DNA from: Burkholderiaceae bacterium
GTDB taxonomy: Bacteria > Pseudomonadota > Gammaproteobacteria > Burkholderiales > Burkholderiaceae_C
Direction of reading: 5' to 3'
Length of the DNA stretch: 64,000 nucleotides
Assembly: GCA_024235895.1 (NCBI GenBank)
Contig: JACKLM010000003.1
Location: forward strand, 434,001-498,000
The position numbers and the translations under genes were made by a program. Numbering within the stretch: the first letter of the stretch is position 1; each line of letters begins with the position of its first letter. This document shows, piece after piece, positions 44,060 to 54,474 of this stretch. The notes below the pieces were generated by a model. The model was not told where the DNA came from. It did not search any database and saw only the letters and a list, made by a program, of their open reading frames with translations.

Positions 44060-44701
44060 TTGCCGGCGGTGCCGGCCGAGCGGCTGCAGCCCGACCCGCT
44101 GCGCCGGCGCTTCGCCGACCGCTCGCCGTGGACCCCGGAGTGGCCGGGCGACAACGCGCGCCTGGACATCGCCCGCGGCCCGACCCCGGCCGCGGTGCTG
44201 GTGCCGCTCGTGCAGCGGCCCGAGGGCCTTCGCGTGCTGCTGACCGAGCGCACCGCGCACCTGCGCGACCACGCTGGCCAGGTCAGCTTTCCCGGTGGCC
44301 GCGTCGACCCCGGCGACGCGCACGCGGTCGACACTGCGCTGCGCGAGGCCGAGGAGGAGATCGGGCTGGCGCGCCGGCAGGTCGAGGTCCTCGGCGAGCT
44401 GCCGGTCTACGCCACCGTCACCAACTTCCAGGTCACGCCGGTGGTGGCACTCGTGGAGCCGCCTTCGGTGCTGACGCTGGACGCGTTCGAGGTCGCCGAG
44501 GCCTTCGAGGTGCCGCTGGAGTTCCTGATGACGCCTGCGCACCACCGGCGGCACGAGTTCGAGTTCAACGGCCTGCCGCGGCGTTTCCTGTCGATGCCCT
44601 GGCACGGCGCGCCCGATGCCGCCGCGACGCCGCGCGAATACTTCATCTGGGGCGCGACGGCGGCGATGCTGCGCAACCTGTACCGCTTCCTGATGCGCTG
44701 A
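44060..44701 (+). CDS. NUDIX hydrolase, probable CoA pyrophosphatase
   Basis: A NUDIX protein with TAHLRDHAGQVSFPGGRVDP followed by the Nudix helix TALREAEEEIGL, the form seen in CoA-type Nudix hydrolases (NudL), and RREYFIWGATAAMLRNLYR near the end as PREYFIWGAT. It probably hydrolyses CoA or its oxidised forms. The only standard in-frame start is TTG 44060 (213 residues), without a good Shine-Dalgarno. The open frame continues upstream to a CTG at 43997 that overlaps the rplS stop as CTGA, and the residues between (FDPRAIPVAGTDAHLPAV) look like the normal family N-terminus, so the true start may be CTG. Confidence 0.88.
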   Translation: MPAVPAERLQPDPLRRRFADRSPWTPEWPGDNARLDIARGPTPAAVLVPLVQRPEGLRVLLTERTAHLRDHAGQVSFPGGRVDPGDAHAVDTALREAEEEIGLARRQVEVLGELPVYATVTNFQVTPVVALVEPPSVLTLDAFEVAEAFEVPLEFLMTPAHHRRHEFEFNGLPRRFLSMPWHGAPDAAATPREYFIWGATAAMLRNLYRFLMR

Positions 44702-44744
44702 CGCGCGGGCGAGGCACCGCGGCGGGCCTCTATCATCGGCCGCG

Positions 44745-45734
44745 ATGAGCTTCCTCGCCGTCCTGCTGGCGCTGCTGGTCGAGCAACTCAAGCCGCTGCC
44801 GCGCGACAACCCGGTGCACCACATGCTGGTGGCCTGGGTCGCCTGGACCGGGCGCAGCTTCGACGCCGGCGGCGCGCGCCACGCGTGGATCGTCTGGGGC
44901 ATCGGCGTGCTCGCGCCGGCGCTGCTGACCGCGCTGGCCTGGGTCGTCCTGCGCCAGTACACGCTGCTCGGCGCGCTGGCGATGAACGTGGTGCTGCTGT
45001 ACCTGACGCTGGGATTCCGCCAGTTCAGCCACTTCTACACGCGCATCCGCGACGCGCTGGCCGAGGGCGACGAGTCGCGGGCGCGCGCGATCCTCACCGA
45101 GTGGCGGCACCTCGACGCCAGCGCGCTGCCGCGCGCCGAGTTGCTGCGCCACGTCATCGAGCACGCGCTGCTGGCGGCGCACCGGCATGTGTTCGGCGTC
45201 TTCTTCTGGTTCGTCGTGCTGGCAGCGCTGGGCCTCGGGCCGCTGGGCGCGGTGCTGTACCGCATGGCCGAATTCGCCAGCCGCTACTGGGGCTACCGGT
45301 CACGCGCGCTCGACGCGCCGGCCAACCCGGCACTGCTGCGTGCCGCGCAGCGCGCGTTCGAGGTCATCGACCACGTGCCGGCACGCCTGACCGCCTTCGG
45401 CTTCGCCGTGGTCGGCAACTTCGAGGAGGCGGTGGCGGGATGGCGACGCGACGCGGCGCTGTGGGCGCACCCGAACGAGGGCGTGATCCTGGCCGCCGCC
45501 GCGGGCGCGGTCGGCGTGCAGCTCGGCGGGGTCGCCGCCCCCGGCGTCACGCCGGACCGCTCCAAGACCTTCACCAGCGGTCTGGAGACCGACCGCGCCG
45601 AGGCGCGCGGCAGCACCACCGGCGTGCCGCCGCAGCTCGCGCACCTGCAGTCGATCGTCGCGCTGGTCTGGCGCTCGGTCGTGCTGTGGATGCTGCTGCT
45701 GGCGCTGCTGACGCTGGCGAACCTGGTGGGGTAG
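44745..45734 (+). CDS. CobD/CbiB-family membrane protein
   Basis: A 329-residue inner-membrane protein. It begins MSFLAVLLALLVEQLKPLPR, has a transmembrane pair, FYTRIRDALAEGDESRARAI, and the C-terminal NFEEAVAGWRRDAALWAHPNEGVILAAAAGAVGVQLGG region as two blocks, typical of CobD/CbiB and AmpE relatives. CobD makes adenosylcobinamide phosphate, but this lone copy outside a cobalamin cluster in Burkholderiales is usually annotated only as CobD/CbiB family. TATCAT at 44731-44736 is a likely -10 close to the start. Confidence 0.88.
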   Translation: MSFLAVLLALLVEQLKPLPRDNPVHHMLVAWVAWTGRSFDAGGARHAWIVWGIGVLAPALLTALAWVVLRQYTLLGALAMNVVLLYLTLGFRQFSHFYTRIRDALAEGDESRARAILTEWRHLDASALPRAELLRHVIEHALLAAHRHVFGVFFWFVVLAALGLGPLGAVLYRMAEFASRYWGYRSRALDAPANPALLRAAQRAFEVIDHVPARLTAFGFAVVGNFEEAVAGWRRDAALWAHPNEGVILAAAAGAVGVQLGGVAAPGVTPDRSKTFTSGLETDRAEARGSTTGVPPQLAHLQSIVALVWRSVVLWMLLLALLTLANLVG

Positions 45735-45780
45735 CCAGTCCGAGCCTCACCGCCTCATGCGGGCCTCTTGCGGAAAAGCC

Positions 45781-46686
45781 TCAGTACCGTGGAGGCGCGT
45801 TCAGATCATCATGCAGTTCGGCGTACAGCCGCCAGCGCGCGGGGTCGATCTCGCCGCGCTCGGCGGCGGCGCGCAGCGCGCAGCCGGGCTCGTGGCGGTG
45901 CGTGCAGTTGTGGAAGCGGCAGCCGCCCAGGTGAGGTGCGAGGTCGGGCATCAGTGCCGCGAGCTGCTGCGGCTCGACCTGCGCCAGCCCGAACTGCTGG
46001 AAGCCCGGCGAGTCGATGATCGCGCCCGCGTCGGGCGCGTCGCCGAGCGCGTACCAGGTCGTCGTCGTCGTCGTGTGGCGGCCGCTGGCGAGCGCGCGCG
46101 AGATCTCGCCGACCTGCGCCCCGGCACCGGGGACGACGAGGTTGATCAGCGTACTCTTGCCGCTGCCGCTGGGGCCGAGCACCAGCGTCGTGCGCCCGCG
46201 CAGCCGCGGCGCCAGCGCCGCGACGGCGGCTTGCGGGTCGCGGCGCAGCGACAGCTCGACGAGCTCGGTGCCCATCGCCGCGTGCGGCGCCAGCCGCGCG
46301 CGCGCGGCGTCGGTGCCGGGCAAGTCGACCTTGTTGAGCGCGACCCAGGCCGGGATGCCGGCGTGCGCGGCGGCCACCAGCGCGCGCCCGAGCAGGCGGT
46401 CGCTGAACACCGGCTCGACCGCCAGCAGCAGCAGCACGGCGTCGAGGTTGGCGGCGAAGGACTTGCTGCGCCACTCGTCCTGCCGGTACAGCAGGTTGCG
46501 CCGTGGCTCGATGCGCTCGATCACGCCCTCGTCGCCGGCCGGCGCCCACTGCACGCGGTCGCCGACGACGGCCTCGCTGCGCTTGCCGCGCACGTGGCAG
46601 CGCACGCGCGTGCCGTCGGCCGTGCGCACGACCAGGTGCCGCCCGTGCGAGCCGACGACCAGACCGGAGCGCGGCGCCGGACTCAA
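45781..46686 (-). CDS. rsgA: Ribosome small-subunit-dependent GTPase A
   Basis: A 301-residue circularly permuted GTPase that checks late 30S maturation. An N-terminal OB domain (GLVVGSHGRHLVVRT, CHVRGKR) leads to the GTPase with G4 ALNKVDLPG first, then G1 GPSGSGKSTLINL and G3 DSPGFQQFGL, and a C-terminal zinc site CRFHNCTHRHEPGCAL. The only suitable start is TTG 46686, which overlaps the phhB stop (TTGA). Translation is therefore coupled to phhB. Confidence 0.95.
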   Translation of the reverse strand: MSPAPRSGLVVGSHGRHLVVRTADGTRVRCHVRGKRSEAVVGDRVQWAPAGDEGVIERIEPRRNLLYRQDEWRSKSFAANLDAVLLLLAVEPVFSDRLLGRALVAAAHAGIPAWVALNKVDLPGTDAARARLAPHAAMGTELVELSLRRDPQAAVAALAPRLRGRTTLVLGPSGSGKSTLINLVVPGAGAQVGEISRALASGRHTTTTTTWYALGDAPDAGAIIDSPGFQQFGLAQVEPQQLAALMPDLAPHLGGCRFHNCTHRHEPGCALRAAAERGEIDPARWRLYAELHDDLNAPPRY

Positions 46687-47054
46687 GGCAGCAGCGCGTC
46701 GACCTTGGCGGCGCAGATCAGGTCGTTGATCGACACCCCGCCGACCGCATGCGTGCGGTAGCGCACCGTGCAGTGGGCGTAGCCGAGCTCGAGGTCGGGG
46801 TGGTGGTCTTCCGCGTGCGCGATCCAGGCCACGGCGTTGACGAAGGCCATGGTGCGGTGGAAGTCGGGAAATCCGAAGCGTTTCTCGATCGCAGCCCGCG
46901 GCGTGCCCGCGGCTATCGCCTGCCAGCCGGGCAGGGCGGCAAGCTGCGCGGCGACCTCGCCGGCGCTCATCGCGTCCTGGCCGTCCAGCGGCTGGCAACA
47001 CCGGGCGAGCAAGGCGGTCAGCGTGTGCAGGGGGGCGGGGGTGTCGGGGGGCAT
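46683..47054 (-). CDS. phhB: 4a-hydroxytetrahydrobiopterin dehydratase (pterin-4a-carbinolamine dehydratase)
   Basis: A 123-residue enzyme that recycles pterin cofactor for phenylalanine hydroxylase. It has the catalytic-region motif FVNAVAWIAHAEDHHPDLEL and the end GGVSINDLICAAKVD. No phhA is nearby. It lies 23 bp after the M48 protease gene and overlaps rsgA (TTGA). Confidence 0.94.
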   Translation of the reverse strand: MPPDTPAPLHTLTALLARCCQPLDGQDAMSAGEVAAQLAALPGWQAIAAGTPRAAIEKRFGFPDFHRTMAFVNAVAWIAHAEDHHPDLELGYAHCTVRYRTHAVGGVSINDLICAAKVDALLP

Positions 47055-47077
47055 CGGTGCGAGGGTGGGCTTGCTCT

Positions 47078-48391
47078 TCAGGTGGCAACCGGGTCCGGGA
47101 TGCAGCCGAGGGTCCCGGCTGCCACCGCGGGTGCCGGCAGCGCCGCCAGGCGCTCGACCGCCGGCGGGTGCGAGTAGTAGAAGCGCGCGTACAGCGGGTC
47201 CGGCGTCAGCGTCGACGCGTTGTCCTCGTGCAGCCGCAGCAGCGCGCTGGCCAGCGCCGCGCCGTCGGCCTGCGCGCAGGCGTAGGCGTCGGCCTGGAAC
47301 TCGTGCCGGCGCGACAGCAGCGCCCCCAGTGGGGTGGCGAAGAAGGCCAGCGGCGGCAGCGCGAGCATGAACAGGATCAGCGCGAGCGCATCGTTGGGCG
47401 CCGCCAGGCTAGGCTGCACGCCCAGGCCGAGGTAGAACGCCGGCTGCTGCGCGAGCCAGCCGAGCGTGGCCAGCGCGACGCCGCTGACGCCGACCATCAT
47501 GGCCAGGCGCTGCGGCACATGGCGCAGCCGGTAGTGGCCCAGTTCGTGCGCGAGCACCGCCTCCACCTCGGACGGTGCCAGACGCTGCAACAGCGTGTCG
47601 AAGAAGACGACGCGCTTGGCGCGCCCCAGGCCGGTGAAGTAGGCGTTGCCGTGCGCCGAGCGGCGGCTGCCGTCCATCACGTACAGCCCGCGCGCAGCGA
47701 ACCCGCAGCGCGTCATCAGCGCGCGCACGCGCGCCGCCAGCTCGGCGTCGGCCAGCGGCTCGAAGCGGTTGAACCAGGGTGCGATCACGGTCGGGAAGAC
47801 GACCATCATCAGCAGCATGAAGCCGACCCAGGCCGCCCAGGCCCACAGCCACCAGTGCGCGCCGGCCGATCCCATCAGCCCCAGCACGAGTGCGGCCAGC
47901 GGCAGCCCGAGCACCGCGGCGACGACCAGCCCCTTGACCTGGTCGGTGGCGAACAGCGCCGGCGTGGTGCGGTTGAAGCCGTGGCGTTGCTCGAGGCGGA
48001 AAACCGAGAACCATTCGAGCGGCAGCTCGATCAGCGTGCCGATCAGCACGAAGGCCGCCAGCAGCGCGAGCTGGTACGCCATGTCGCCGAGGCGCGGACG
48101 CACGCTGTCCAGCAGCGCGGCGTTCAGCGCATCCAGCCCGCCGAGGAGCGTCCAGCCCAGCAGCACCGCGGTGCCGACGGCGGTGCCGACCAGGCCGAGC
48201 CGGCCCTTGGCCAGCGTGTAGTCGGCCGCTTTGCGGTGCACGTCCAGGCCGACGCTGCCGGCGAACGGCTCCGGCACCCGGTCGCGGTGCGCGGCGACAT
48301 GGCGCATCTGGCGCGTCGCCAGCCAGAGCCGGGTCGCGAGCGACGCCAGCACGAGCGCGGCGAAGACCCAGGAGACGGTGGAGGCTTGCAT
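47078..48391 (-). CDS. M48-family zinc metalloprotease, Ste24-like CAAX-type
   Basis: A 437-residue membrane protease. It has about seven membrane helices. The zinc motif HELGH is at residues 282-286, with third ligand E364 in HEFQADAYA. The N-terminal KAADYTLAKGRLGLVGT and WFNRFEPL are Ste24/HtpX-like blocks. Eukaryotic relatives remove CAAX tails; the bacterial substrate is likely misfolded membrane protein, but that is inference. It is divergent from orn (55 bp). Confidence 0.94.
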   Translation of the reverse strand: MQASTVSWVFAALVLASLATRLWLATRQMRHVAAHRDRVPEPFAGSVGLDVHRKAADYTLAKGRLGLVGTAVGTAVLLGWTLLGGLDALNAALLDSVRPRLGDMAYQLALLAAFVLIGTLIELPLEWFSVFRLEQRHGFNRTTPALFATDQVKGLVVAAVLGLPLAALVLGLMGSAGAHWWLWAWAAWVGFMLLMMVVFPTVIAPWFNRFEPLADAELAARVRALMTRCGFAARGLYVMDGSRRSAHGNAYFTGLGRAKRVVFFDTLLQRLAPSEVEAVLAHELGHYRLRHVPQRLAMMVGVSGVALATLGWLAQQPAFYLGLGVQPSLAAPNDALALILFMLALPPLAFFATPLGALLSRRHEFQADAYACAQADGAALASALLRLHEDNASTLTPDPLYARFYYSHPPAVERLAALPAPAVAAGTLGCIPDPVAT

Positions 48392-48446
48392 CGGGCGCGA
48401 GTGTAGGCTTGGGCGAAAATCCCGCGCTTTGCCCGAGGTCGACCCC

Positions 48447-49007
48447 ATGAGCGAGACGACGCTGCCTCTCAGCGAGCACAACCTGGTCTGGATCGACCTC
48501 GAGATGACGGGGCTGGACCCGGTCAAGGAGCGCATCATCGAGATCGCGGTCGTCGTCACCGACGCCCAGGTCACGCAGCGCGTCCAGGGCCCGGTGATCG
48601 CGATCCACCAGGACGACGCCGTGCTCGACGCGATGGACGCCTGGAACAAGGGTACGCACGGCAAGAGCGGGCTGACCGAGCGCGTGCGCGCGTCGACCGT
48701 CGACGAGGCCACCGCCGAGCAGCAGGTGCTGGCCTTCCTGCAGCGCTACGTGCCCAAGGGCAAGAGCCCGATGTGCGGCAACTCGGTGTGTCAGGACCGG
48801 CGCTTCCTGGCCAAGGACATGCCGGTGCTGGAGGCCTTCTTCCACTACCGCAACCTGGACGTGAGCACGCTCAAGGAGCTGGCACGGCGCTGGAAGCCGG
48901 CGGCGCTGGAAGGCTTCAAGAAGGCGCAGAACCACACCGCGCTGGCCGACATCCACGAGTCGATCGACGAGCTGCTGCACTACCGGCAGCATTTGCTGGC
49001 GGTCTGA
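48447..49007 (+). CDS. orn: Oligoribonuclease
   Basis: A 186-residue DEDDh 3'-5' exonuclease that degrades 2-5-nt RNAs and pGpG. It has LVWIDLEMTGLDP (first DE), SPMCGNSVCQDRRFLAKDMP, YRNLDVSTLKELARRWKP and HTALADIHESIDEL with the catalytic His and Asp. Length and start are standard. It is divergent from the M48 gene. Confidence 0.97.
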   Translation: MSETTLPLSEHNLVWIDLEMTGLDPVKERIIEIAVVVTDAQVTQRVQGPVIAIHQDDAVLDAMDAWNKGTHGKSGLTERVRASTVDEATAEQQVLAFLQRYVPKGKSPMCGNSVCQDRRFLAKDMPVLEAFFHYRNLDVSTLKELARRWKPAALEGFKKAQNHTALADIHESIDELLHYRQHLLAV

Positions 49008-49295
49008 CGGTCGGGAATACCCGTATCCGTGTTAAACTTTCTATGTTGCTCGCGTCGCGGTCGGTAGTAACCATCCGCGGCCAGCAAGATCCCCATCCCC
49101 TCTGACCACGTCGCCCTTCGTCGGCCGGCGTGAAGCGCCCACCGGCCGCGGGTCCCGCGCGCCGAGGCGGTCGGCGGCGATGCCGTCGCCCTGACCCCGT
49201 CATCCAGCGACTTCACCCTCTGGCAGTGTCTGCATGGTGCAGGCACGGCCGGTGCGCCCGTGCGCTTGCCGGGCGCGCGACGACCGAAAGACGAC
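49008..49295 (+). other. 288-bp leader upstream of the helicase gene
   Basis: There is no gene here. The first 60 bp are unusually AT-rich for this genome and include GTTAAACTTTCTATG (49031-49045), which holds TAAACT and CTATGT as candidate -10 elements. The remaining 230 bp would be an untranslated leader, long as in many cold-induced RNA helicase genes. Confidence 0.45.
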
Positions 49296-50963
<1,668 letters not shown>

Positions 50964-51430
50964 CCCGCCGACGCGCTCGGCGACCGCCATCGCCACCGGC
51001 GCGGTCACGCCCTTGGGCGCGATCGAAGCCACGAGGGTCGCCGGTGCACCCCACAACGCCAGTACCGCCATCGCGCTGGCCGCGCCGGCGATGTTGCCCG
51101 CCAGCAGCGTCAGCGTCGCCGGCGCCAGCACCGCGCGCACCTGGGACCACTGGCGGCGCAGCGGCACCGCCAGCGCGACCGTCGCGGTGCCGAGCAGGAA
51201 GTGGACGAACTGCGCGCCGTCGAAATAGGTCGCATACGGCGTGCCGGTGGCCGCGAGCACCGCCACCAGCGCCGCCACCGACAGCAGCACCGGGTTGGCC
51301 CAGGGCGATCCGCCAAGGCGCTTCTGCACGCGCAGCGCGAGCACGTAGACGCCCAGCGTCAGCAACAGCCAAAGCAGCGGGCTGGCGCCGAGGTAGACCC
51401 ACAGCGACCGCACCGGCGCGACCGGGTCCA

Positions 51431-51931
51431 TCAGCCGCGCCCCTGCGGTGAATCCGCGCCGCTGGCGCGCGCCGCGGCGTCGTCGCGCGGCGCGCCGACG
51501 GCGGCGATGCCGTCCGCGCCGGCCGACTCGCGGCGAGTCGCGGCGTCCTGCGCGAGCGGCTCGGCATCGCCGCCGCGGGACGGCGGGCTGCCGCCGGAGC
51601 GCCTGCGCAGCGCGACGAACAGCCCGGCGGCGAGCGCCATCGTCGCCGCGGTGCTCGCGACCACCGCCAGCAGCAGCGGCGCCCACCAGTCGGCCAGCAG
51701 CGAGGCGTGCAGCATGACGCCGACGCCGGCCGGCACGAACAGCAAACCGAAGTTGGCCAGCAGCGACTCGGCGACCGCCGCCGCGCGCGCGTGCAGCCGC
51801 GGCAGCATCGGCCAGGCGAGGAAGAGCAGCGCCATCCCGACCACCGGCCCCGGCACCGGCCAGCCGACCAGGTGCGTGACCGCCTCACCCAGGAGCTGGA
51901 AGGCGAGCAGCGTGGCGAGGGCTTCGAGCAT
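51431..51931 (-). CDS. LrgA/CidA-family membrane protein
   Basis: A 166-residue holin-like protein with four helices: LGEAVTHLVGWPVPGPVVGM is the LrgA signature, and LLANFGLLFVPAGVGVM follows. Family members are 115-140 residues; the last about 55 here are a disordered Arg/Asp/Ala-rich tail that contains a 17-bp perfect palindrome (51524-51540). It is coupled to lrgB and follows the FKBP gene by 37 bp. Confidence 0.9.
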   Translation of the reverse strand: MLEALATLLAFQLLGEAVTHLVGWPVPGPVVGMALLFLAWPMLPRLHARAAAVAESLLANFGLLFVPAGVGVMLHASLLADWWAPLLLAVVASTAATMALAAGLFVALRRRSGGSPPSRGGDAEPLAQDAATRRESAGADGIAAVGAPRDDAAARASGADSPQGRG

Positions 51932-51968
51932 CGGCGCGGTCGTCCGGTCGGGGGCGGGCGGTAGCGGG

Positions 51969-52325
51969 TCAGACCGCCAGCAGCTCGACCTCGAACACCA
52001 GCGTCGCGTTCGGCGGGATGACGCCGCCGGCGCCGCGCGCGCCGTAGCCCAGCCCGGGCGGGATCAGCAGCACGCGCGTACCGCCGACCTGCATCCCTTG
52101 CACGCCCTCGTCCCAGCCGCCGATCACGTGGCCGGCGCCGAGCGGGAAGGCGAAGGGCTGGCCGCGGTCCTTGCTGGAGTCGAACTTGCGCCCGCGGCCG
52201 TCGGCCGCCGACGGGTCGTGCAGCCAGCCGGTGTAGTGCACGGTCACGTGCTGGCCGGCACTGGCGGCAGCGCCGCTGCCGGGGGTGGTGTCCTCGTATT
52301 GCAGTCCGCTGGCGGTCGTGATCAT
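51969..52325 (-). CDS. FKBP-type peptidyl-prolyl isomerase
   Basis: A 118-residue single-domain FKBP, which speeds proline isomerisation during folding. It has TTASGLQYEDTTPGSG, VTVHYTGWLHDPS, the pocket residues FDSSKDRGQPFAFPLGAGHV, GWDEGVQGMQVGGTRVLLIP and GVIPPNATLVFEVELL. There is no signal peptide, so it is cytosolic. ATG 52325 fits the family; a longer start would overlap gluQRS. Confidence 0.94.
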   Translation of the reverse strand: MITTASGLQYEDTTPGSGAAASAGQHVTVHYTGWLHDPSAADGRGRKFDSSKDRGQPFAFPLGAGHVIGGWDEGVQGMQVGGTRVLLIPPGLGYGARGAGGVIPPNATLVFEVELLAV

Positions 52326-52344
52326 CGGGGCTCCGGTCGGGGGT

Positions 52345-53319
52345 TCATGGGTTGCCAAGGGCCGCGATCATGCCAGCCCAGGCTGGCAGCGCGCGCAGCA
52401 GCCATGTCGCCGGGTCGGCGGCGTCGATCGGCGGCAGGCCCAGCACCGCGCCTGCGGCCTGCAGCGCGGCCAGCGGGCGCGCCAGGTCCAACGGCGCGGC
52501 GCCATTCTGCTTCGACAGCTTGTGGCCGTCGGCACCTAGCACCAGCGGCGTGTGCAGATGGCGCGGCGTCGGCAGCCCGAGCGCGCGCTGCAGCAGGATC
52601 TGGCGCGCGGTGTTGTCGGCCAGGTCCGATCCGCGCACGACATCGGTGATGCCCTGCGCCGCGTCGTCGACGACGACCGCGAGCTGGTAGGCCCAGACGC
52701 CGTCGGCGCGCCGCAGCACGAAGTCGCCGACCTCGGCCGCCACGTCCTGCACCTGCGCGCCGAGCCGGCGGTCGGTCCAATGCACGACGCCCTCGGCGCG
52801 AAAGCGCCAGGCACGCCGCGGCCGCCCGCGCGGCCCGCCGCGGCCGTCCGGGCGTGGCCGGCAGGTCCCCGGATAGATGCGCTCGGCGAATCGCTCGTGG
52901 ACGATGCCGCGCGCCGCGAGCGCGGCGTCGATCTCGCGCCGCGTGCAGTCGCAGCGGTAGGCCAGGCCGGCATCGGCCAGCCGCCGCAGCGCCGCGGCGT
53001 AGGCGTCGCCGCGTGTCGATTGCTGCCACGGCGGCTCGTCCGGGTGCATGCCGCAGGCAGCGAGCTGGGCGGCGATGAAGCTGGCCATCCCCGGCGCGCA
53101 GCGCGGGGTGTCGACATCCTCGATGCGAAGCAGCCAGCGCCCGCCGTGCGCGCGCGCGTCGAGCCAGCTCGCGAGCGCGGCGACCAGCGACCCCGCGTGC
53201 AGCGGCCCGGTGGGCGAGGGCGCGAAGCGGCCCGTGTAGCGCCGCGCGTCGGCCGGCTTCGCGCCAGCCGCCGCGGCCGTGGCGCAGGCAGGCCTGCTCG
53301 GGGAATGCGGCGCTGCCAC
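52345..53319 (-). CDS. gluQRS: Glutamyl-queuosine tRNA(Asp) synthetase
   Basis: A 324-residue paralogue of the GluRS catalytic domain that attaches Glu to queuosine in tRNA-Asp. It has the HIGH-type site FAPSPTGPLHAGSLVAAL, LRIEDVDTPRC, the zinc-binding CDCTRREI and YPGTCR, and KLSKQNGA for KMSKS. There is no anticodon-binding domain, as expected. I used GTG 53319, eight bases after the LysR stop; no ATG is available in a sensible place. It is probably cotranscribed with the LysR gene and the FKBP gene. Confidence 0.93.
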   Translation of the reverse strand: MAAPHSPSRPACATAAAAGAKPADARRYTGRFAPSPTGPLHAGSLVAALASWLDARAHGGRWLLRIEDVDTPRCAPGMASFIAAQLAACGMHPDEPPWQQSTRGDAYAAALRRLADAGLAYRCDCTRREIDAALAARGIVHERFAERIYPGTCRPRPDGRGGPRGRPRRAWRFRAEGVVHWTDRRLGAQVQDVAAEVGDFVLRRADGVWAYQLAVVVDDAAQGITDVVRGSDLADNTARQILLQRALGLPTPRHLHTPLVLGADGHKLSKQNGAAPLDLARPLAALQAAGAVLGLPPIDAADPATWLLRALPAWAGMIAALGNP

Positions 53320-53327
53320 GGGCCGGA

Positions 53328-54341
53328 TCAGGCCAGCGTCCCCGCCTGGCGCTCGATCAGTGCCTTGCGCGTCGCCGGGCGCTCGAGCTGCGCCAGCCAC
53401 CACTGCAGCGCGCGCCCGAGGCCGGCCTGGCCGTGCTCGGCCCGCCAGGCATAGTGCAGCATCGCCGGGCGCTCGCCGCGCGCGGTCGCGCGCCGGACCA
53501 GGCGACCGGACTGCAGGTGCGGCCGCGCCCAGGGCTCGGGCAGGTAGCCGCATCCGAGCCCGCGCAACAGCGCCTCGAGCTTGGCGCGCATCGTCGGCAC
53601 CGTCAGCACGTCCTGCCCGGGCAGCAGGTTGACGCTGATGCGGTGCAGTCGCTGCGCGGTGTCGGCGACCGCCACCGCGCGGTGGTGCACCAGCTCGGCG
53701 TCGGCCAGCGTCTCGTCGTCGTCGCGGTCGTCGTCGCGGCCGCCGCGCGCCAGCGGGTGGTGCGGCGCGACGCAGAAGACGAAGCGCATGCGCCCCAGCG
53801 GCCGCAGCTCGATGCCCGCGACCTGCGCGAAATCGGCGCCGACGCCGATCGCCAGGTCGACCTGCCCCGACACCAGCGCCTCCCAGGTGCCGGCGAGCAC
53901 GTCGCTGCGCAGCCGCAGACGCGTCGCCGGGCCATTGCCGCTGCCCCCGGCGGTGGCAGCGTCGACGCCGCAGACGCCGCAGAAGGCTTCGACGAGCTCG
54001 AAGACCGTCGTCTGCGAGACGATGTCCTCGACGCTGATCGCCAGCTCGGTCTCCCAGCCGCTGGCCACGCGCCGCACGCGGTTGGCCACCGCGTCCATCT
54101 CCTGCAGCAGCCGCCGGCCCTCGACCAGCAACTCCTGGCCGGCGGCGGTCAGCCGCGCCTGGCGCGAGCTGCGGTCGAACAGCAGCACGTCCAGGGCGTC
54201 CTCGAGCTGGCGTACCGCGTAGGTCAGCGCCGACGGCACCTTGCCGGCCTCGCGCGCGGCGGCGGCGAAGCTGCCGGTGCGGGCGATGGCGTCGATCATC
54301 GCCAGCGCCTCGGGGGTCAGGACGTTGCGGCGCTGGGGCAT
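53328..54341 (-). CDS. LysR-family transcriptional regulator
   Basis: A 337-residue regulator. The winged helix-turn-helix is near the N-terminus: TPEALAMIDAIARTGSFAAA, then KVPSALTYAVRQLEDALDVLLFDRSSRQ. The effector domain starts around residue 90 (ELAISVEDIVSQTTVFEL). An acidic insert (RDDDRDDDE) is unusual. It is divergent from the pirin and wrbA genes, 133 bp apart, and this grouping in Burkholderiales suggests it controls them. Confidence 0.93.
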   Translation of the reverse strand: MPQRRNVLTPEALAMIDAIARTGSFAAAAREAGKVPSALTYAVRQLEDALDVLLFDRSSRQARLTAAGQELLVEGRRLLQEMDAVANRVRRVASGWETELAISVEDIVSQTTVFELVEAFCGVCGVDAATAGGSGNGPATRLRLRSDVLAGTWEALVSGQVDLAIGVGADFAQVAGIELRPLGRMRFVFCVAPHHPLARGGRDDDRDDDETLADAELVHHRAVAVADTAQRLHRISVNLLPGQDVLTVPTMRAKLEALLRGLGCGYLPEPWARPHLQSGRLVRRATARGERPAMLHYAWRAEHGQAGLGRALQWWLAQLERPATRKALIERQAGTLA

Positions 54342-54474
54342 GCGGCGATTGTCGCGCGCCGCCGCCGGTCGTTCGAAAGGCTTGAACGGCCTCGTCAAGC
54401 GCGGGTGCCCGATCGCGCCGCGCGCCGGGCCCAACATCTCTCCATCGTCAACCCGCCACCAACGGATCCAAGCG

